Shown: positions 11,079 through 24,012, numbered from the stretch's first letter. The stretch: 64,000 nucleotides of DNA from Hirsutella rhossiliensis (GCF_020360975.1 NW_025408667.1:9486001-9550000), one strand, 5' to 3'. Translations and numbers: made by a program. The notes: generated by a model from the letters alone, not told the origin.

Positions 11079-11709
11079 AATCGCAAGCCGGGATAGCGCA
11101 CGACGGGAAGCTTCGGGCTTCATCAACAGGCGCTCGAAGCGGGCTACACCGCATGGCCCAGGAGACGTTTGAGCTTTGTAGCTGGCGTTGTTGGACGGAT
11201 CTTTTGGGTTGCAAAATAAAGACGTGTTTTTGCGGTTGCCATGTTCTATTCTCGTTGCCAGCCTCCTGGACATGCTCGAGGCGTGGTCAAGTTTGAATGC
11301 TTGCCTCGAGAAGGGTGGTTCCGGGGAGGCTGCCATCGTGTCTCGGAGTTGAGCCCCTTGAGCCCCGATAACGGCCGAATTGTATTCCTGCCGAATCGGA
11401 TAACTACCGGCTACGCTATACCGCAGGTTTCGGACGACGTACCCGCCCGGGCTGCCGTGCATGTACTGTACCTACTTCTCCACTAACTCCGTTGACATTA
11501 CCGCGTCATCCAACTTCATTACCATTCACCTCGACCTGCATTATTTCCGCTTCTTCCCCTCCTCAAATCCATCCTTCATACCTGGTAAACCTATCCTCTC
11601 AACTTCTCAAGGTCACGTCAACCCTAAACATCTGGACGGCCAGTCCGCGTAAGTAGAGGTACCGCCACTCCACTCCCCCTCCGGGGCCCAACGGACTTGG
11701 CCCTCGACC
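11079..11709. other. Intergenic region
   Basis: RLP24 3' flank followed by a pyrimidine-rich stretch (11460-11700), which probably is promoter and 5' UTR of the F-box gene. No protein-like frame. Confidence 0.5.
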
Positions 11710-13406
11710 ATGTCCACCCAAGCGCCTCGACTCGACTCGGAGCTCGATTCCTTCCGCGAGCAATGGCTCTCCGACTTGCGCACCCGCAGACACTCCTCTT
11801 CCTCCCACCAAGCCCGGCCCGCCTACGCCGCCGCCGCCTCATCCCCAGCGCCGCCCCTTGCGCCGAGGAACCAACAGCCCGCGCCACCGCTCTCCCCGTC
11901 CTCCGGCAGCAGACGGCTCGCGCCCGACCCCGACGTCGAAGACGACTACCTGCGCGCGCGCGCCTTCGACGAGCCGCCCGCCCCGGCAGAGTACACCCTC
12001 GATGGGTCGCTACGCCCACGGCCCGGGAGGACGCTCGTCTCGGCGCTCGACCACTACGAAGAGGCCATGGAGAAGGAGGCGCAGGGCAACATGGGCGAGA
12101 GCTTGAAGCTCTATCGCCAGGCATACCGTGTAGGCGTCTATCCAACCCCAAAGACCGGGTTTCATTAGCTGACAAAAGCCCTGTTGTGTCCCAGCTCGAC
12201 CATCGCGTCGACAGGCGATACCGCGAGAAGCACTTCCCCCCGTCCTCGGGTGCCCCGTCATCCGCAGCACTACTCAAGCTGCCGTCATCGACCAACCCGT
12301 CACCGCCAAGCCAGGAAAACACAACGACAACCAAGGGCGCTGCTGCTACCACAGATGACCCGACCCCCCAGTTCCAATCCACCGCCGACCTCATCGACTC
12401 CTTCTCCCACCTCGCTATCGTCCCCCCCCCGCCCGATGTCGAAAACACTCCCTCGCCGCCATGTCCCATCGCCTCCCTCCCCTCGGAGCTGCTCGCCCAC
12501 ATCCTCTCGGACCTCGCCGCCGCCGACCCGGGCGCCTTTGCCGCCGCCGCCCTCGTCTGCAAGCGCCTTGCCTACCTCGTCGCCACCGAGCAGCGCATCT
12601 GGCGCCGCGTCGCCCTCTCTCCGGACCACGGTTTCCCCGCCATGCACTACCGCTTCAACCGCACCGTCGAGTGGGCCGAGCTCGTCGACGACGCCGGCTT
12701 CGTCGACTCGTCGGAATCGCGCAGGGCAGCCGAGAGCGCGCGGGCGGCGGCGACGGCGCTCGTGCCGGGCGTCTGGCCCTCGTGGCGCGACATGTTCCGC
12801 TCGCGCCCGCGCATCCGCTTCAACGGCTGCTACATCAGCACCGTCAACTACGTCCGCTCCGGCCAAATGTCCACCAACCAGGCCACTTGGGGCGGCAGCC
12901 CCGTCCACATCGTCACCTACTACCGCTACCTGCGCTTCTTCCGCGACGGCACCGCCATCAGCCTGCTCACCACCTCGGAGCCCGCCGACGTCGTCCACCA
13001 CCTCACCCGCGACCTGCTCCGCCTCCACCGCGACCGCCCCCACCATCACAACAACCACAGCCATCAGCATCAGCACCAACATCTCCCCTCGGCGCCCATG
13101 CGCCTCGCCCACCGCGGCCGCTGGCGCTTAGGCTCCCCGCCGGACGACATCAACAGCAGCAACGACGGCGGAAAGAACGACGGCGAGGCTGCCCTCTGCA
13201 TCGAGACGGAGGGCGTCGGCCCCCAGTACATGTACCGCATGGACATGGCCCTGCGCAGCGCCGGCCGCGCCGCGCGCAACAACAAGCTCGTCTGGAGGGC
13301 CTTTCACAGCTACAACAAGCTGACCGACGACTGGGCCGAGTTTGGGCCCAAGAACGAGAAGCCCTTTTTCTTTAGCCGCGTGAGGAGCTACGGTATGGGC
13401 GAGTAG
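11710..13406 (+). CDS. F-box protein, HRT3/FBXO9/Pof7-like
   Basis: Two exons, 11710-12129 and 12195-13406 (intron 65 nt), giving 543 residues. The N-terminal half is Pro/Ser-rich, with a helical repeat typical of FBXO9 homologues spanning the intron (HYEEAMEKEAQGNMGESLKL). The F-box starts at about residue 270 (IASLPSELLAHILSDL...ALVCKRLAYL). The C-terminal domain contains the HRT3/FBXO9 signature GCYISTVNYVRSGQ followed by PVHIVTYYRYLRFF. Family members are substrate receptors of SCF ubiquitin ligases and bind Skp1 through the F-box. A His-rich stretch (HHHNNHSHQHQHQH) interrupts the C-terminal domain. Confidence 0.88.
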
Positions 13407-14167
13407 CAGTTCCTCAGGGGGGCGGGAATTCTAGCCATCTGTATTGTATATTACTCATGCATTGTCCTGGAAGGAGATAGGTGGGGAGCATGACCGAGTC
13501 AAAGAGGGCGCCAGTCAAGACGACCGGGTTGAGAACTCACTATGCATGCAGACTTTCGCCTGGCACGTGTCACGGATCCGAGCCTGCCAAATGATGACGT
13601 TACTTTGCATCACTGCATCTCTGTCCCATCATATGTACTTCATAGTTCAAGAACCGTCCGAGGCCAACCTCCACGCCCATTCCCCGGTCCATCCGAAGCG
13701 CCATCCGAGACGACCAAGTACATATATGGAAGATGAGCCAAATCAGATGTTTTATCACGCACAAGAAATGCTTCCCTCGTAGCCAATCGCTCAGGCGCCA
13801 ACACGCTGCCTGCCCATGGATATACGCAGCCATTAAAGATGATGGCAATGGTAGAAACGGGTTAAGCTCAAGAAATAAAAAACAAAAACAAAGAAAATGT
13901 CAAGAGTTGCCCCTGTCGAAAGCCAGGGACGAATCGTCAGGCGACCTTGGGTCTGCGCGCATGTTTGTGCAAAGCGGTTGAAGCGAGGATAACGGCGTGG
14001 CAAGGCAGCGCACGCTCCATGCTTCTGGGTATCAACTGCGAGGTCAAAACAATGGGTATGATATGAGGGTGGTGTAGAGCAAATTCTCGTCCCGAGGCTG
14101 TTTGGTGAGGCGACTTGCGCCGTCTTGGGCGGCGGTTAACAGCCATCCTTGTAGCGAGCGCCTCTCC
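13407..14167. other. Intergenic region between convergent genes
   Basis: Shared 3' region of the F-box gene and the following minus-strand gene. It contains an A-rich stretch at about 13870-13895. No gene seen. Confidence 0.5.
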
Positions 14168-16412
14168 TCACCGTATTCTGCGTCCGTCGAGGAATCTCGG
14201 GCTATTGCCGTCGTAGTAGCGATCCATCTGAGACCGAGCCTTACGAGCCTCGAATTCCGCCCGCTCTTCTTCGTCGAGGCTGAAGGCCTTCTTGAACCAG
14301 CCAAACGTGCTCTTCTTCTTCTTGAGCGACTTGCCTTCCCCATGGGACCGACCCGTCGGCGTCACCGCACCGTCGTAGGCCCCCAACGTGGCATCACTGG
14401 GTGTCCTCACGCTGCCTAGTTGAGACGGCTGGTTGCGCATTTGGTGTGAGCTAAATTGCGAGGCGCGGGGCCCCATGGCCGTGTGCGGTCTCTGCTGAAG
14501 AGGCGAGTGCGGCGAAGCCTCGACGGGGCGGTAGTATTGGAGGTGATCAGAACGTGGCGAGTGTACCATGTGCGGACGCACTGGAGGAGACAGGCTGGCT
14601 TCCGAGCCCGCGTGTGAGCCTTGCTGGAGGGACTGTGCCTCGGTGTCGGAGCAATACGCAGAGTCGAACGGCTGCGAGGCGGTCGACCGAGGCGTGGCGT
14701 ACTTGGACGACGGCCTGGGAATCGACGCATCCGCGACAGACCTCGGAGGTATGTGGATATCATCAGGCACAATGGATTTGAGCGACATGCGCTGGCGGAG
14801 AGAGCCATGCGTGGCTTTCTTCACCGCGTTGCCATCATCTGCCTGGACCCTTTGCTCAGGCTTGGGCGTAATGTTTGCGGCTTGGTTGAGCGCAGGTGAC
14901 GGAAGCTGCTCGGGGGTTCGTGGCGAGTAGATGCGAGGTTGGAGAACGTACAAGGACTCGTCGGTCGACGAATCGAGGCGTCCGCCCTCCTTTAGGCCAT
15001 TGAGCGAGCCGAGCTCGAGAGACGAAGTCGATGGTGCGGATGTTTGCCGCCTCGACTGCCGCGAATCAACCGAGTCGTTGGGGGCATGGCGAGCCATGGA
15101 GCGGCTTGGCAAAAACGGCGGTACGGGAGGCACGACGCCTCTGGCATCTGTATCGTCTACGACTCCCGGCATGACCCCGGACGAGGAGACGCTGCGGATG
15201 CTAGACTGCTGGCGGTGAGGCTGTCTCGGGTCAGACTGTCTCGACGAGACCCTCGAGTGGGTGGAAAGAGACTTGTCGCCATGGGAGCTGATCGAGGGGG
15301 ACGAGTAGGGTGGAATTTTGGCCTGCCGCCAGTCAGTCGTCTGCAGCGGCAGGGAACAAGAGCATCGGAGATTAAAACGAAGGAAGCGAGGAAGAAGGAA
15401 GAATAAAGGTGGAGAGCCTCACCCAAGTCCTCCGGCTGACCTCACCGGCCTTCTTCTCCATCTCAGCAATGACAGTCATGAGCCGGATGAGGAGGTTATT
15501 GACTTCTTGAGCGCGGTCGTGGATGTCGTCAAAGGCCAAGAGCCAGCCCTCGGCATTGCCCTTCATGGCATCAAAAACATCGGCCACGTCTGGGCGCTGG
15601 GTCCTCCACTCTGCATCCCTCTGATCGTTGAGCCAGCTGGTAAAGGCGGCGGTGCACTGCAGGCCAGCATCGATGTCGTTGTCCCACTGCTTCATGGCGA
15701 TGTCGGTGCGGGATAGAATATGGTCGATCTTTTCGTTGGCCTCGAGGATGCCACAACGAAAGCTGCGGTCCTCGAGAAGCTCTTCAAAGGCCCCCAACTT
15801 GGACAGAGGCAGCTTCAGATGGTCTATGCGGGCGGTGAGGTCCGTCAAGGCCTGGCCGAGATCCTCGAGCGTGATCTCGAGGTACTCGTCCACCTCGTCA
15901 ATGTGCCCCTGGAGAATGTTGATGACCTGGGCGTTGCTGTTGGCCATGCCGTTGAGTAGCAGGTAGACTCCAAAGGAGATTTGGGCGAGCAGCTTGAACA
16001 GCTCGTGTTGCTGCTGGCCAGGGCGGTACCGCCAGGTCACGTCGAAGGGTTCGGCATCCTTGTCCTGGGCTAGCAAGCGCTCTCTCCGGGCCCGCGCGTC
16101 GAGTTGCGCCAGCTTGGGCTTATCTGCGACGTTGCCGTTGGTCACCTCGTCCAGGGACTCGGTGAAGGCGTCTTGCAGCGATGGAATGGGATGGATGGGG
16201 ATGTTGTGTGACGTCGGCGTCAGCGGCGGGCCGGGTGATTGGGCTTGGACAATCGAACGTCGGTCGGAGACACGGCCATCGGGGCCGGCGGCAGCGGAGT
16301 CGGAGGCATCGGGGTGGTCGGCGTCGGAGTTGGGAAAGAAGGAAATGGAGATGCGAAGACCGCCGTCGCCTTCGGGCAGTTTGAGCGACGGGAGCTGCTG
16401 CGTCGACGTCAT
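14168..16412 (-). CDS. Conserved fungal protein of unknown function
   Basis: Two exons, 16412-15423 and 15322-14168 (intron 100 nt, phase 0), giving 714 residues. No named family is recognised with confidence. The N-terminal half has a Ser/Pro-rich leader and then a helical, probably coiled-coil region at about residues 100-330 (ELFKLLAQISFGVYLLLNG, IDEVDEYLEITLEDLGQAL). The second half is long, low-complexity and Ser/Pro-rich. The last ~50 residues form a charged block beginning KKKKSTFGWFKKAFSLDEEE and ending near DGRRIR, which looks conserved and may be a protein- or membrane-binding tail. The ATG at 16412 is the first true ATG in frame. The layout suggests a cytoskeletal or scaffold protein, but that is inference only. 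Confidence 0.75.
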
Positions 16413-17040
16413 GGCCGAGGCGGACGAGGGTCGGCTTGGAGAATCTGCAGCGAGCGGCAAGGTGGGGAGATGTTTCGGGGGGGCGTCTGCCGCCTGGGCC
16501 GCGACCCCCGAATGGGCGATGATCAACGAGGCAGAAGCAAGGTGATGTTTGCTGGAGAAGGAAGCAAGCGGCGGGGTTTAGGGCACAGCGCGAGGGGAAG
16601 CGGAAGGAGCAGGCGAGGAGGAGCGAATCGACAGGTCGTGAGGTCGGGAGGGGGCAGCAGCTCAGGCCATGATACTGTGTGTAGATGGACGAGGATGAGT
16701 GCCGGTGGAGGACGAATGGCTGGCGAGACAGTTGAACAAGTCGGGACAAAGGCGGTAGGCGACGCGTGTGACTCGTGGAGGGGGAAGTCGGGGGCAGGAG
16801 ACGGGCGCGGGTGAGACGTGTAGATGCTGGAGACGAAAGTGAGACAAAAAGAGGGACGATCCTGACAGGCAGGTCGACAGGGACCGGGCCGGCAGCGGTT
16901 GACGGCGAGGCCGCAAAGGGGAGGTGTCTTGGTGGAGCGACGAGTCAGTGCAGACGACGGCCGAGCGATGGCACCATTTGCGACGGCGGCACACACTCGC
17001 AAAGGTGGGTTGCTTGCTGGTGGGCGACGGTGGGCTGTAT

Positions 17041-17089
17041 GGAGAGAGGAGAGGAGAGGAGAGGAGAGGAGAGGAGAGGAGAGGAGAGG
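17041..17089. repeat. GGAGA-type pentanucleotide microsatellite
   Basis: About nine to ten tandem copies of a GGAGA/GAGGA unit, purine-only on the plus strand, lying ~630 bp upstream of the minus-strand start at 16412. Confidence 0.9.
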
Positions 17090-17880
17090 CGATGATGGAT
17101 ACCAAAGGCGATGGCGGTGGTGGTGGAGGTGAAATACCTACTGGGCTACGGATACTGGTACGTAGTAGGCTACTCCCCAGGGTCGGTTGCTGCTGCGCCG
17201 TGCCGAAGCCGATGCACTGCTGGCTACACGTTTTGGCGTCCACGCCATTTTGGTGTTGCCCCTCTTCGCACCCACTAAGCCCGTCTTGGGGCGAGGGCTG
17301 CAGGCATGTACATGCAGGTACGCATCGAGTACATATGCACAGCACAATACAAGTGCACGCCGATTACCTAAGGCACATGCCGGCATGCTCGCACCACCGA
17401 CAAACAGTCGGCGAGATGTGCCTGTGCATTTGCATGGCGGCGCTCAGCTGGGGCGTCTTTCACGCTTCGCATTCGTGTGTGTTCCTCGTCGGCTTTGGTG
17501 TGTGTGCTGCGAGAGGGACCGGTTGGCCTGGCGCAGAGACCCCTCTCCCCTGAGCGGGTACCTGGCCAGGAGCTGGATACCTGCAAGGTACAAGCGTCGA
17601 TGCCAACGCCGCCCTGCCGCCGCCAACCGTCGGCGTACAGTAGGTACCTTGTAGCCTCTCCTTTCTTTTTCCCGCCTTGCTTTCTTTCCCCCTCTCGACG
17701 CGTGGCTCCCACCAGGAACAAGGTCGGCCGTTGGGTGCCGAAGACAAATGCATGTCCAGCTCCTTTCTTTTTCCTCCTCGTTGCGCGCTCTATCCGCGCG
17801 CGAGCCATCTCAACCCCTGCACGCTGCATATCTGCATACGCCCTCTACCTGCATGTACATACCCCGTACAGGCATAAGGC

Positions 17881-17904
17881 ACACGCACACGCACACGCAC
17901 ACGC
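17881..17904. repeat. (ACACGC)4 hexanucleotide repeat
   Basis: Four perfect tandem copies in non-coding DNA. Confidence 0.9.
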
Positions 17905-19737
17905 AACCGTGTCACGACTTCGCCTCCAACAGTTTAAATGAGACTGAGGGTAATCAAACTCGCTCGTCATGCGCGTTGGCCAATCGTGCTTGGCGTCTTC
18001 ATGCCCCTCTCGTCTCTTGTCCGGAAACACGGCCGCTCTATTGGCCTGCGCTGCGACAGGAGAAATTCCACGAGCCAATTCCCTTCGTCGTACACGGTCT
18101 GTGCTGCCTGGGCTGCCTGGGGAAGGCAACGACGATTCGCTGTGCGGGATGCCTTGGGCCCTGTTTGGGGCGTACGGCAGCGTCCAGCCACGGTATACGA
18201 GTTGCATGCAGCGGTTCGCCGAGGCTGCATCGAGTCTCTGCCGACTGTAGGACAAATGGTCCAATGGGAGCGGTCCATGCCGCGTTGCCAGCCGTCTCCG
18301 AAGTGCAGCGCAGAGGAAGCTGTGTACTTGCATCTCGTAACTTATCTGCTGCAAGTAAATCAGCCATCGAATTCTTATACTTTGCCCTTGATCCCGTGGC
18401 GTCTCTAACGAGTCGAACCACATTGTAACCGGCATGGCTTCGGTCCGCAGGTGCTCTGAGCGGCGTCATCAACAAGGACTCGGTGCTGCTGGAGTTTTCT
18501 CACGTCACGATTCGACAGTCTGGTTGGGTCGGAAGCTGCAGCACGTGTTTCACCATGTCCTTGAGCTGGCCATTGCAAGACGCTTCAAGGGTCTATAAGA
18601 CAGGGCTGATTGCGTGTTTGTTACACGAGGCGTTGATGTGCAAGAGAAGAGCAGAGACGCTACGAACAGGACGCTTTCGTTGAGACATGTAGGCCGTGGC
18701 TTCGTGCAAGTCGGAGAGCCTCCAGCCAGCTGACAGACAGCCCCGGCGCCCTCCGCCTGGCCTGGCCGCCATGACCGCTCGGCCGTGCAGGTCCGACAAG
18801 TCCTCCGGGCCCCCCCGCCCGTCCGTCCGGTCTTGTGCGCTCAGACAGGCGCCGCGTGGTCCCCCGGCCAAGGCCTCGGGTCTACTTTCTACAAAGCGCA
18901 AAGTATGACAAGCCCCTTTTCTGACCGGCTTACAAAAATGGACTATGTGGCTTGAACCATTGATGTCTGTACAATTTCTATGTTAAGGGATTGCTCCAAG
19001 GTCCGCTTTTAAACGTTTTGTTACACGCCACATGGAAGCACGGAACTCGTCGCCCCCAACTTCATTTCGATTAATGACTAGCGATGGTGCCGAGTGAATG
19101 TTGGTAATGTTGGTAGGAGACTGGTTACTGTACGCACGTGGAAATGAGAGAAATATCCATGTATTCGGGTGAATTGATCGCGTTGCTATTAGACTCTCGG
19201 TATCCGTATTATGTATCAACTTTGCAGGCCAGATCGCCAGACTCGAGACGCCCAGGCCTTTGTTCTTTGTCGTCACTCCCCTTTCCACTGCAGTCCTCGG
19301 CCAGAATCTCGTCATCAGCCGTCCCGGCCGGCGTCAAAGACCCGGACGCCGTTGCCGAAGGCGCTCCCGGGTGTCCCCGATCTGCCCGTCCGTGCATGAC
19401 GACGCCAAAATACGAAGTTGCATATTTTACATACAAACAGCAACCGGGAGAAAAAAGGCAAATCCATACATACATCGGCAAGGTATTCAATTGCGGCATG
19501 AATCTGCCTCCGGTCGAGGGGGAGAGGAGCCCCAATCGTCAGAGGGGGCGGTTGATCCTGGCCCAGGTTGAAACAGCAAGCCCGAGATAGGGGGATGAGC
19601 TGCAGCGACCGGCAATCGACGGTGCTGCGGCCCGCAGGTGTGGTGACGGACCTGGGGGCATGGCCATCCAAAGCGACAGCTCAGTTCGCGATGCTACCCT
19701 GCCTGGGCCCGTCACAACCCGCTCGGGTTTAATCTTT

Positions 19738-19755
19738 ACTGTAATTAATTACAGT
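19738..19755. repeat. Perfect 18-bp palindrome
   Basis: ACTGTAATTAATTACAGT is its own reverse complement and lies about 460 bp upstream of the start codon at 20217. It could bind a dimeric or homeodomain-type regulator; no function is shown. Confidence 0.6.
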
Positions 19756-20216
19756 ACATGTAGGATGCATACTAGGTAATGTATAATCCCTCCGCGGATC
19801 CCTCGACAACACCCGCCACGGCCCCCGAAGAACACGGTACGGTCTGTAGCCCTCCCTCGCCCACCGGCGAGGGATGGTCCGATCAAACCCCCCCAACGAA
19901 GGCCGAGGCCAACAAGGCCTCCGGCGTCCCGGCGCCGAGAGTGGGGCGGGGATGCCGCATCCGGCATGGCTACGGACCGCACGTTCTCTTCCTTCTCGTA
20001 GCGTTTGCTTTTTCTCATTCGCCCCGAGCTTACGTCCTCTCCACTCTTTACGGATACGGGTAGCAGTAACCTTAAGTACCTCGTACCTTGCATCAAATTC
20101 TTCCCTCCCCCCCCCGGCAAGATGCCTCGCCCGAGCTGACAGGCGGCTGCAGCACAATCCGGCGAACCTCGTCCCAACTCCAGTCGTCGCCATCGCCCTC
20201 ATCTGCCGAGACAAGC

Positions 20217-21184
20217 ATGGCCCGCGGCTTCTTGTGCTTTGGCTCCGGCCCCTGGGATCCCACGCACCGCTTCCACACCTCGTGGCTGCTTGGGCCCTGG
20301 GCCCTCTTCTTCTGCCGCGCCCTCATCGTGAGTTCTTCTCTTTTCTCCCTGGCCGTCCGTCCGTCTGCTGTCTGTCTATCTATCTGTCTAACAAGGTGTC
20401 CGTCCGACTCGAGCAGTCCCTCTGGGCCTTCACAACCATCTTCTTCATCATCGGCTGGACCTGCGCCCACCCAGCCTCCCTCGGCGGCTGCCCCGAAGCC
20501 CGCCGCTCCTTTTCCTACTTCACCATCCTCGCCTACTGGGGCCAGGCCTTTTACTTCTTCTTCGCCGCCGTCCACACCCTCGTTTACGCCCTCACATCGC
20601 GGCCCCTGCTCGCCCGCCTGCCCCGTCCCCTGCAGGCCCTGCACTCGCTCTTCTACTCGTCCGTCGTCACCCTACCCGTCATCGTCACCGTCGTCTACTG
20701 GGCCGTCCTCTACCGCAGCCCCTGGTTCCCCCTCGTCTTCGACGCCTGGCGCAACCTCAGCGAGCACGCCCTCAACTCGGGCCTCGCCCTCTTCGAGATC
20801 CTCGTCCCCCGCACCAACCCCTTGCCCTGGATCCATCTACCCTGGCTCGTCCTCTGCCTGCTTGGCTACCTGGCTGTTGCCTACATCACCGTCGCCGACC
20901 AGGGCTTCTACACCTACAACTTCCTCGACCACGACAAGGTTGGCGGCCGCGGATATGTTGCTGCCTACGTCTTTGGCATTGCCATTGGCCTCGTCGTCGT
21001 CTTCTCCGCCGTCCACGGGCTCATCCTGCTGCGCCGTTGGCTGACCGAGTCCAAGCTCGGCATGAAGGGCAAGTTTGCGGGGTTGCCCACGATGACGACA
21101 ACTGACGCCGAGATGAATGTTGTCGAGCCCGGGGAGTCTCGGTCCAAAGAGGCAAAACCGTTGACATCGCCAGCGCAAATGTAA
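20217..21184 (+). CDS. Multi-spanning membrane protein, FAR-17a/AIG1-like
   Basis: Two exons, 20217-20327 and 20396-21184 (intron 68 nt, gtgagt...aacaag), giving 299 residues. It begins MARGFLCFGSGPWDPTHRF. About six hydrophobic segments follow (for example SLWAFTTIFFIIGW, SVVTLPVIVTVVYWAVLY, IHLPWLVLCLLGYLAVAYI and a last one near GLVVVFSAVHGLILL), ending in a short polar tail. The spacing of FDAWRNLSEHALNSGLALFE and the later His/Tyr-rich helix resembles FAR-17a/AIG1-like (ADTRP-type) proteins, some of which hydrolyse fatty-acid esters of hydroxy fatty acids. The family call is by eye and moderate. The ATG at 20217 is favoured because its exon joins in phase 0. Confidence 0.72.
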
Positions 21185-21408
21185 AGGAATAGACATCATG
21201 AACAAGGTCGGGTCATGTATGGGAGTGACTATTCCGACGCCCAGGGGCATGGTTAATGAGGATATTAATGGACAATTACATACCAGTTTCATAGCTTCAG
21301 AGCACATGACGGCCCCTGTGCCATTTCCTCGGCCGGAATATCGTCTTATATCATGATGCCATTGCTTGGTCCGCCAGCGCCCACGCAGCTTTGTTTCGAG
21401 GCATCGTC

Positions 21409-23406
21409 TCAACATTTAAGCGTCACGCCCTTCCTCTTCTCCGCCTCCCGAATCTCAAACATAACCTGGACCCCCACAAACAGGCACGAGCAGGCCACAA
21501 CCAGGAACAGGAGGCCTGCGAACCCGTCAGCAAGGCGCTCTCCGCGCTAGACAGGGGATCCATGGCAACTTACCAGACCAGTCGTGTAGAATCGCCCTGA
21601 CAATGCTCTCCAGCCCGTCCAGGCCGACGGCAAACCCAACCAGATTCGCCGCCATCATCATGATCACGTTGGCCACCGCGCCGACGCAGCACAGCATGCG
21701 ATATGCCGTCGGCCGGCTCTCCCACTTCCTCTTGGGGAACAAGTAGCTCGCCGTCCACTCTGGCACCATGAACAGCACAATGAGCCAGCCCCAGATGAGC
21801 AGCCGCAGCTGAATGTCGTGCCAGAGGGCGACAAAGCTAAAGACCAGTAGGTACGACACGATTGACTGGGCCACGGCCCGCCAGTTGCGGAACGAGGCCC
21901 CGCCGAGCGGGATGAACAGGTACCGGATGAGCCAGCGGTTATACGAGCGGTGCCAGGCGCGCCAGAAGAGCTGCGTGCTGTAGTTGTTGCTCACACAGCG
22001 AACCATGTTCTCGGGCGGGTCGATGCCGTCGACGAGCGCCCACAGGCGGAACATGCGCCACGGGAGGAGCAGCTTCAGCCAGATGATGTGGAGGTTGAAA
22101 AAGGACAGCAGACTCAGCTGCGCCGCCGTGTACTCGCTCCACACCGGGCTGGCCTTGCTGATAGCCCCGACGTAATCGTAGTGCAGCACCAGCTCCATGG
22201 CCAGCAGCACGAGCACGAACCGGACGGCGTAGCGGATCGTGCGGGGACGTTCAATGCTGGCGCACCGGTGCTTGAGCTGCGCGATGTAGTCGTTGAAGGT
22301 CAGTATGGGCCCGGCCAGGTACAGGGGCGCGTACACAGCATACGCCACGTAGTTGCGAAAGGTAAAGTCCCCGACGTCGGCCGGAAGGGAGATGCGGTCT
22401 CTCTCCGACAGGTTGGCTGGGTCCAGTTGCTTCTTCTTGGACGGATTAGCTAGACTTCCTCTGGCCGGGGTCGTCATGGCCGGCACATACCTCCAAGGAG
22501 TTGCTGCTGCGCTTGTCGATGCTCCAGTAATAGTCCATGTTGAAGCTGATGAGGCGCAGGACGCTAATGTTGAAGAGCACCTCCCATCGCGACACGAGCC
22601 CTCCGTAGCCGTCGAGCCACGCGCCCCACTGGACCAGGGCCGAGTCGGCCGGCGCAAAGCGGGTGGCCAGGGGCTGCAGGCGGTATCCCTCGCAGAGCTC
22701 GTTGGCAAAGAGGGTCGAGATGTTGAACGCCCACGTCGCCGCGGGAATGTACCTGCGCGGCAGCTTCTTGGCAATCTGGAAGTTGACATGGAGGATCAAG
22801 AGAACCTTGAAGGCCGAAACGCCATGCAGGGCGACGAGGAAGAAGAGGGCAAAGGCGTAGTCGAACGAGGCGCGCTGCTCAAGCCGCCCCTGGCCGCTCG
22901 AAGAGGCGCGGCGGCCAGACGACGGGTAGATTGCGTTCCAGGCCCGCCTCAGCAGTGGATGCAGGACGAGGAGCGCGCCCATGTAAGGGAGGTTCTCGCG
23001 GAAGGTGTGGTACTGGGGATCCGACACGTCGACCTTGCGTCCGGGGATCCAGCCGTCGGACAGGAAGCGTTCGTACTTGTGGTATCGCGGGTCCGATGCT
23101 ATTCTCCAGCGTCAGCACGATGCGCCCCGTCATGCCGCCGGGCCACTCACGTCGCGAAACATGGTACGCGGTCCAGAACATGTACGGGACGGCCAGGGCG
23201 AAGACGAGGTAGTAGAGGTAGAACTCGGGCGTCCGCCACATGGGGGGCTGCGCCCGGGCCTGGGCCTTGGCCGCCGACTCGCGGCTCGTTGCGGCATCGC
23301 TGCGGGCATCGATGACGGTCTGGTAGGGGGCGGCGGAGGAGCTGGTGAATCGCGTGTCGAGCGTGTCGAGGTCGTAGACCTTGCGGAGAAAGGACAGCGT
23401 TTCCAT
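21409..23406 (-). CDS. GUP1: GUP1-like membrane-bound O-acyltransferase (MBOAT)
   Basis: Four exons: 23406-23151, 23098-22491, 22435-21574 and 21515-21409, giving 610 residues. Features of Gup1/Hhat-type MBOATs: an N-terminal membrane segment after a ~60-residue leader, SDPRYHKYERFLSDGWIPG, the stretch FNMDYYWSID, then FRNYVAYAVYAPLYLAGPI, and the active-site His in SFVALWHDIQLRLL. About ten hydrophobic helices are visible. Yeast Gup1 sits in the ER and remodels GPI anchors by adding a C26 acyl chain; it was first described in glycerol uptake. The small last exon supplies the final membrane helix and a basic tail. Introns are 52, 55 and 58 nt. Confidence 0.9.
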
Positions 23407-24012
23407 GTCTTGTGCGTTGTCGGGCGACGAGGATATTTTGCTCGGAAGGGGAGCTTAGGCCATTTTGCTGGCGCACCAAGTGACCGGCCGATAAGGACGG
23501 ATGCAATGATCCAGGGCGCGAAGAAAGAAGCGACAATGGACAATGGACAAAGAACGAGTGGCGGCGGGATGGGAGAGTCAAGAGGGAGCGTCTTGGCATT
23601 GATGGTGGACGGACAAGCCCCTCCTCTAGTGGAGCTCCCAGTCGGGTTCACGGGGGCCGAGGCTTGGTGGGCTTCAACTGCTCAGTATCCATGTATTACC
23701 AGTACTTACGAATACCCCGTATACCTTCAGTGCCTCGAGGTTCGTCATGGGCGCCATTATAGACTAATAATAAAAGCCAGTGAAGCCCCCAACGCAAGTC
23801 TGCGTCAACAATGCCAGCCCCCAGCAATGCTTGGATCCGAGTGCGCCGCCATTTTTGTACACGGTGGTAAATCAACACACAGCGAGCAGAGACGCTTTTC
23901 CCTCAACGCCATGCCACAGCAAACCCCAACTCCCTTTATCCCATTTTCGCCCCTTGCAATCCACGTCACGTCGCTTGCGTTCTGCAGCTTCAACCGATAC
24001 GGCCATCTCAGG
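23407..24012. other. Intergenic region
   Basis: GUP1 5' flank and 3' flank of the SAS4-domain gene; no gene seen. Confidence 0.5.

Larger units (their letters stand above)
16413..20216. other. 3.8-kb non-coding stretch between divergent genes
   Basis: Unusually long gap for this dense segment. It contains a GGAGA pentanucleotide array (17041-17089), a (ACACGC)4 array (17881-17904), pyrimidine tracts around 17660-17700, a perfect 18-bp palindrome (19738-19755) and several gtaggtacct-like motifs. Open frames here have no family resemblance or splice logic. It may hold long 5' UTRs, promoter elements or a non-coding RNA, but I see no direct evidence for one. Confidence 0.45.

Noticed and set aside
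11624..13112. Two long minus-strand frames opposite the F-box gene
   Set aside because: Composition bias only; the sense strand has F-box and HRT3 motifs and a clean intron.
17368..17829. 153-codon minus-strand frame in the 3.8-kb gap
   Set aside because: Arg/Lys-rich, no domain, no homologous words, overlaps equally long frames on the other strand.
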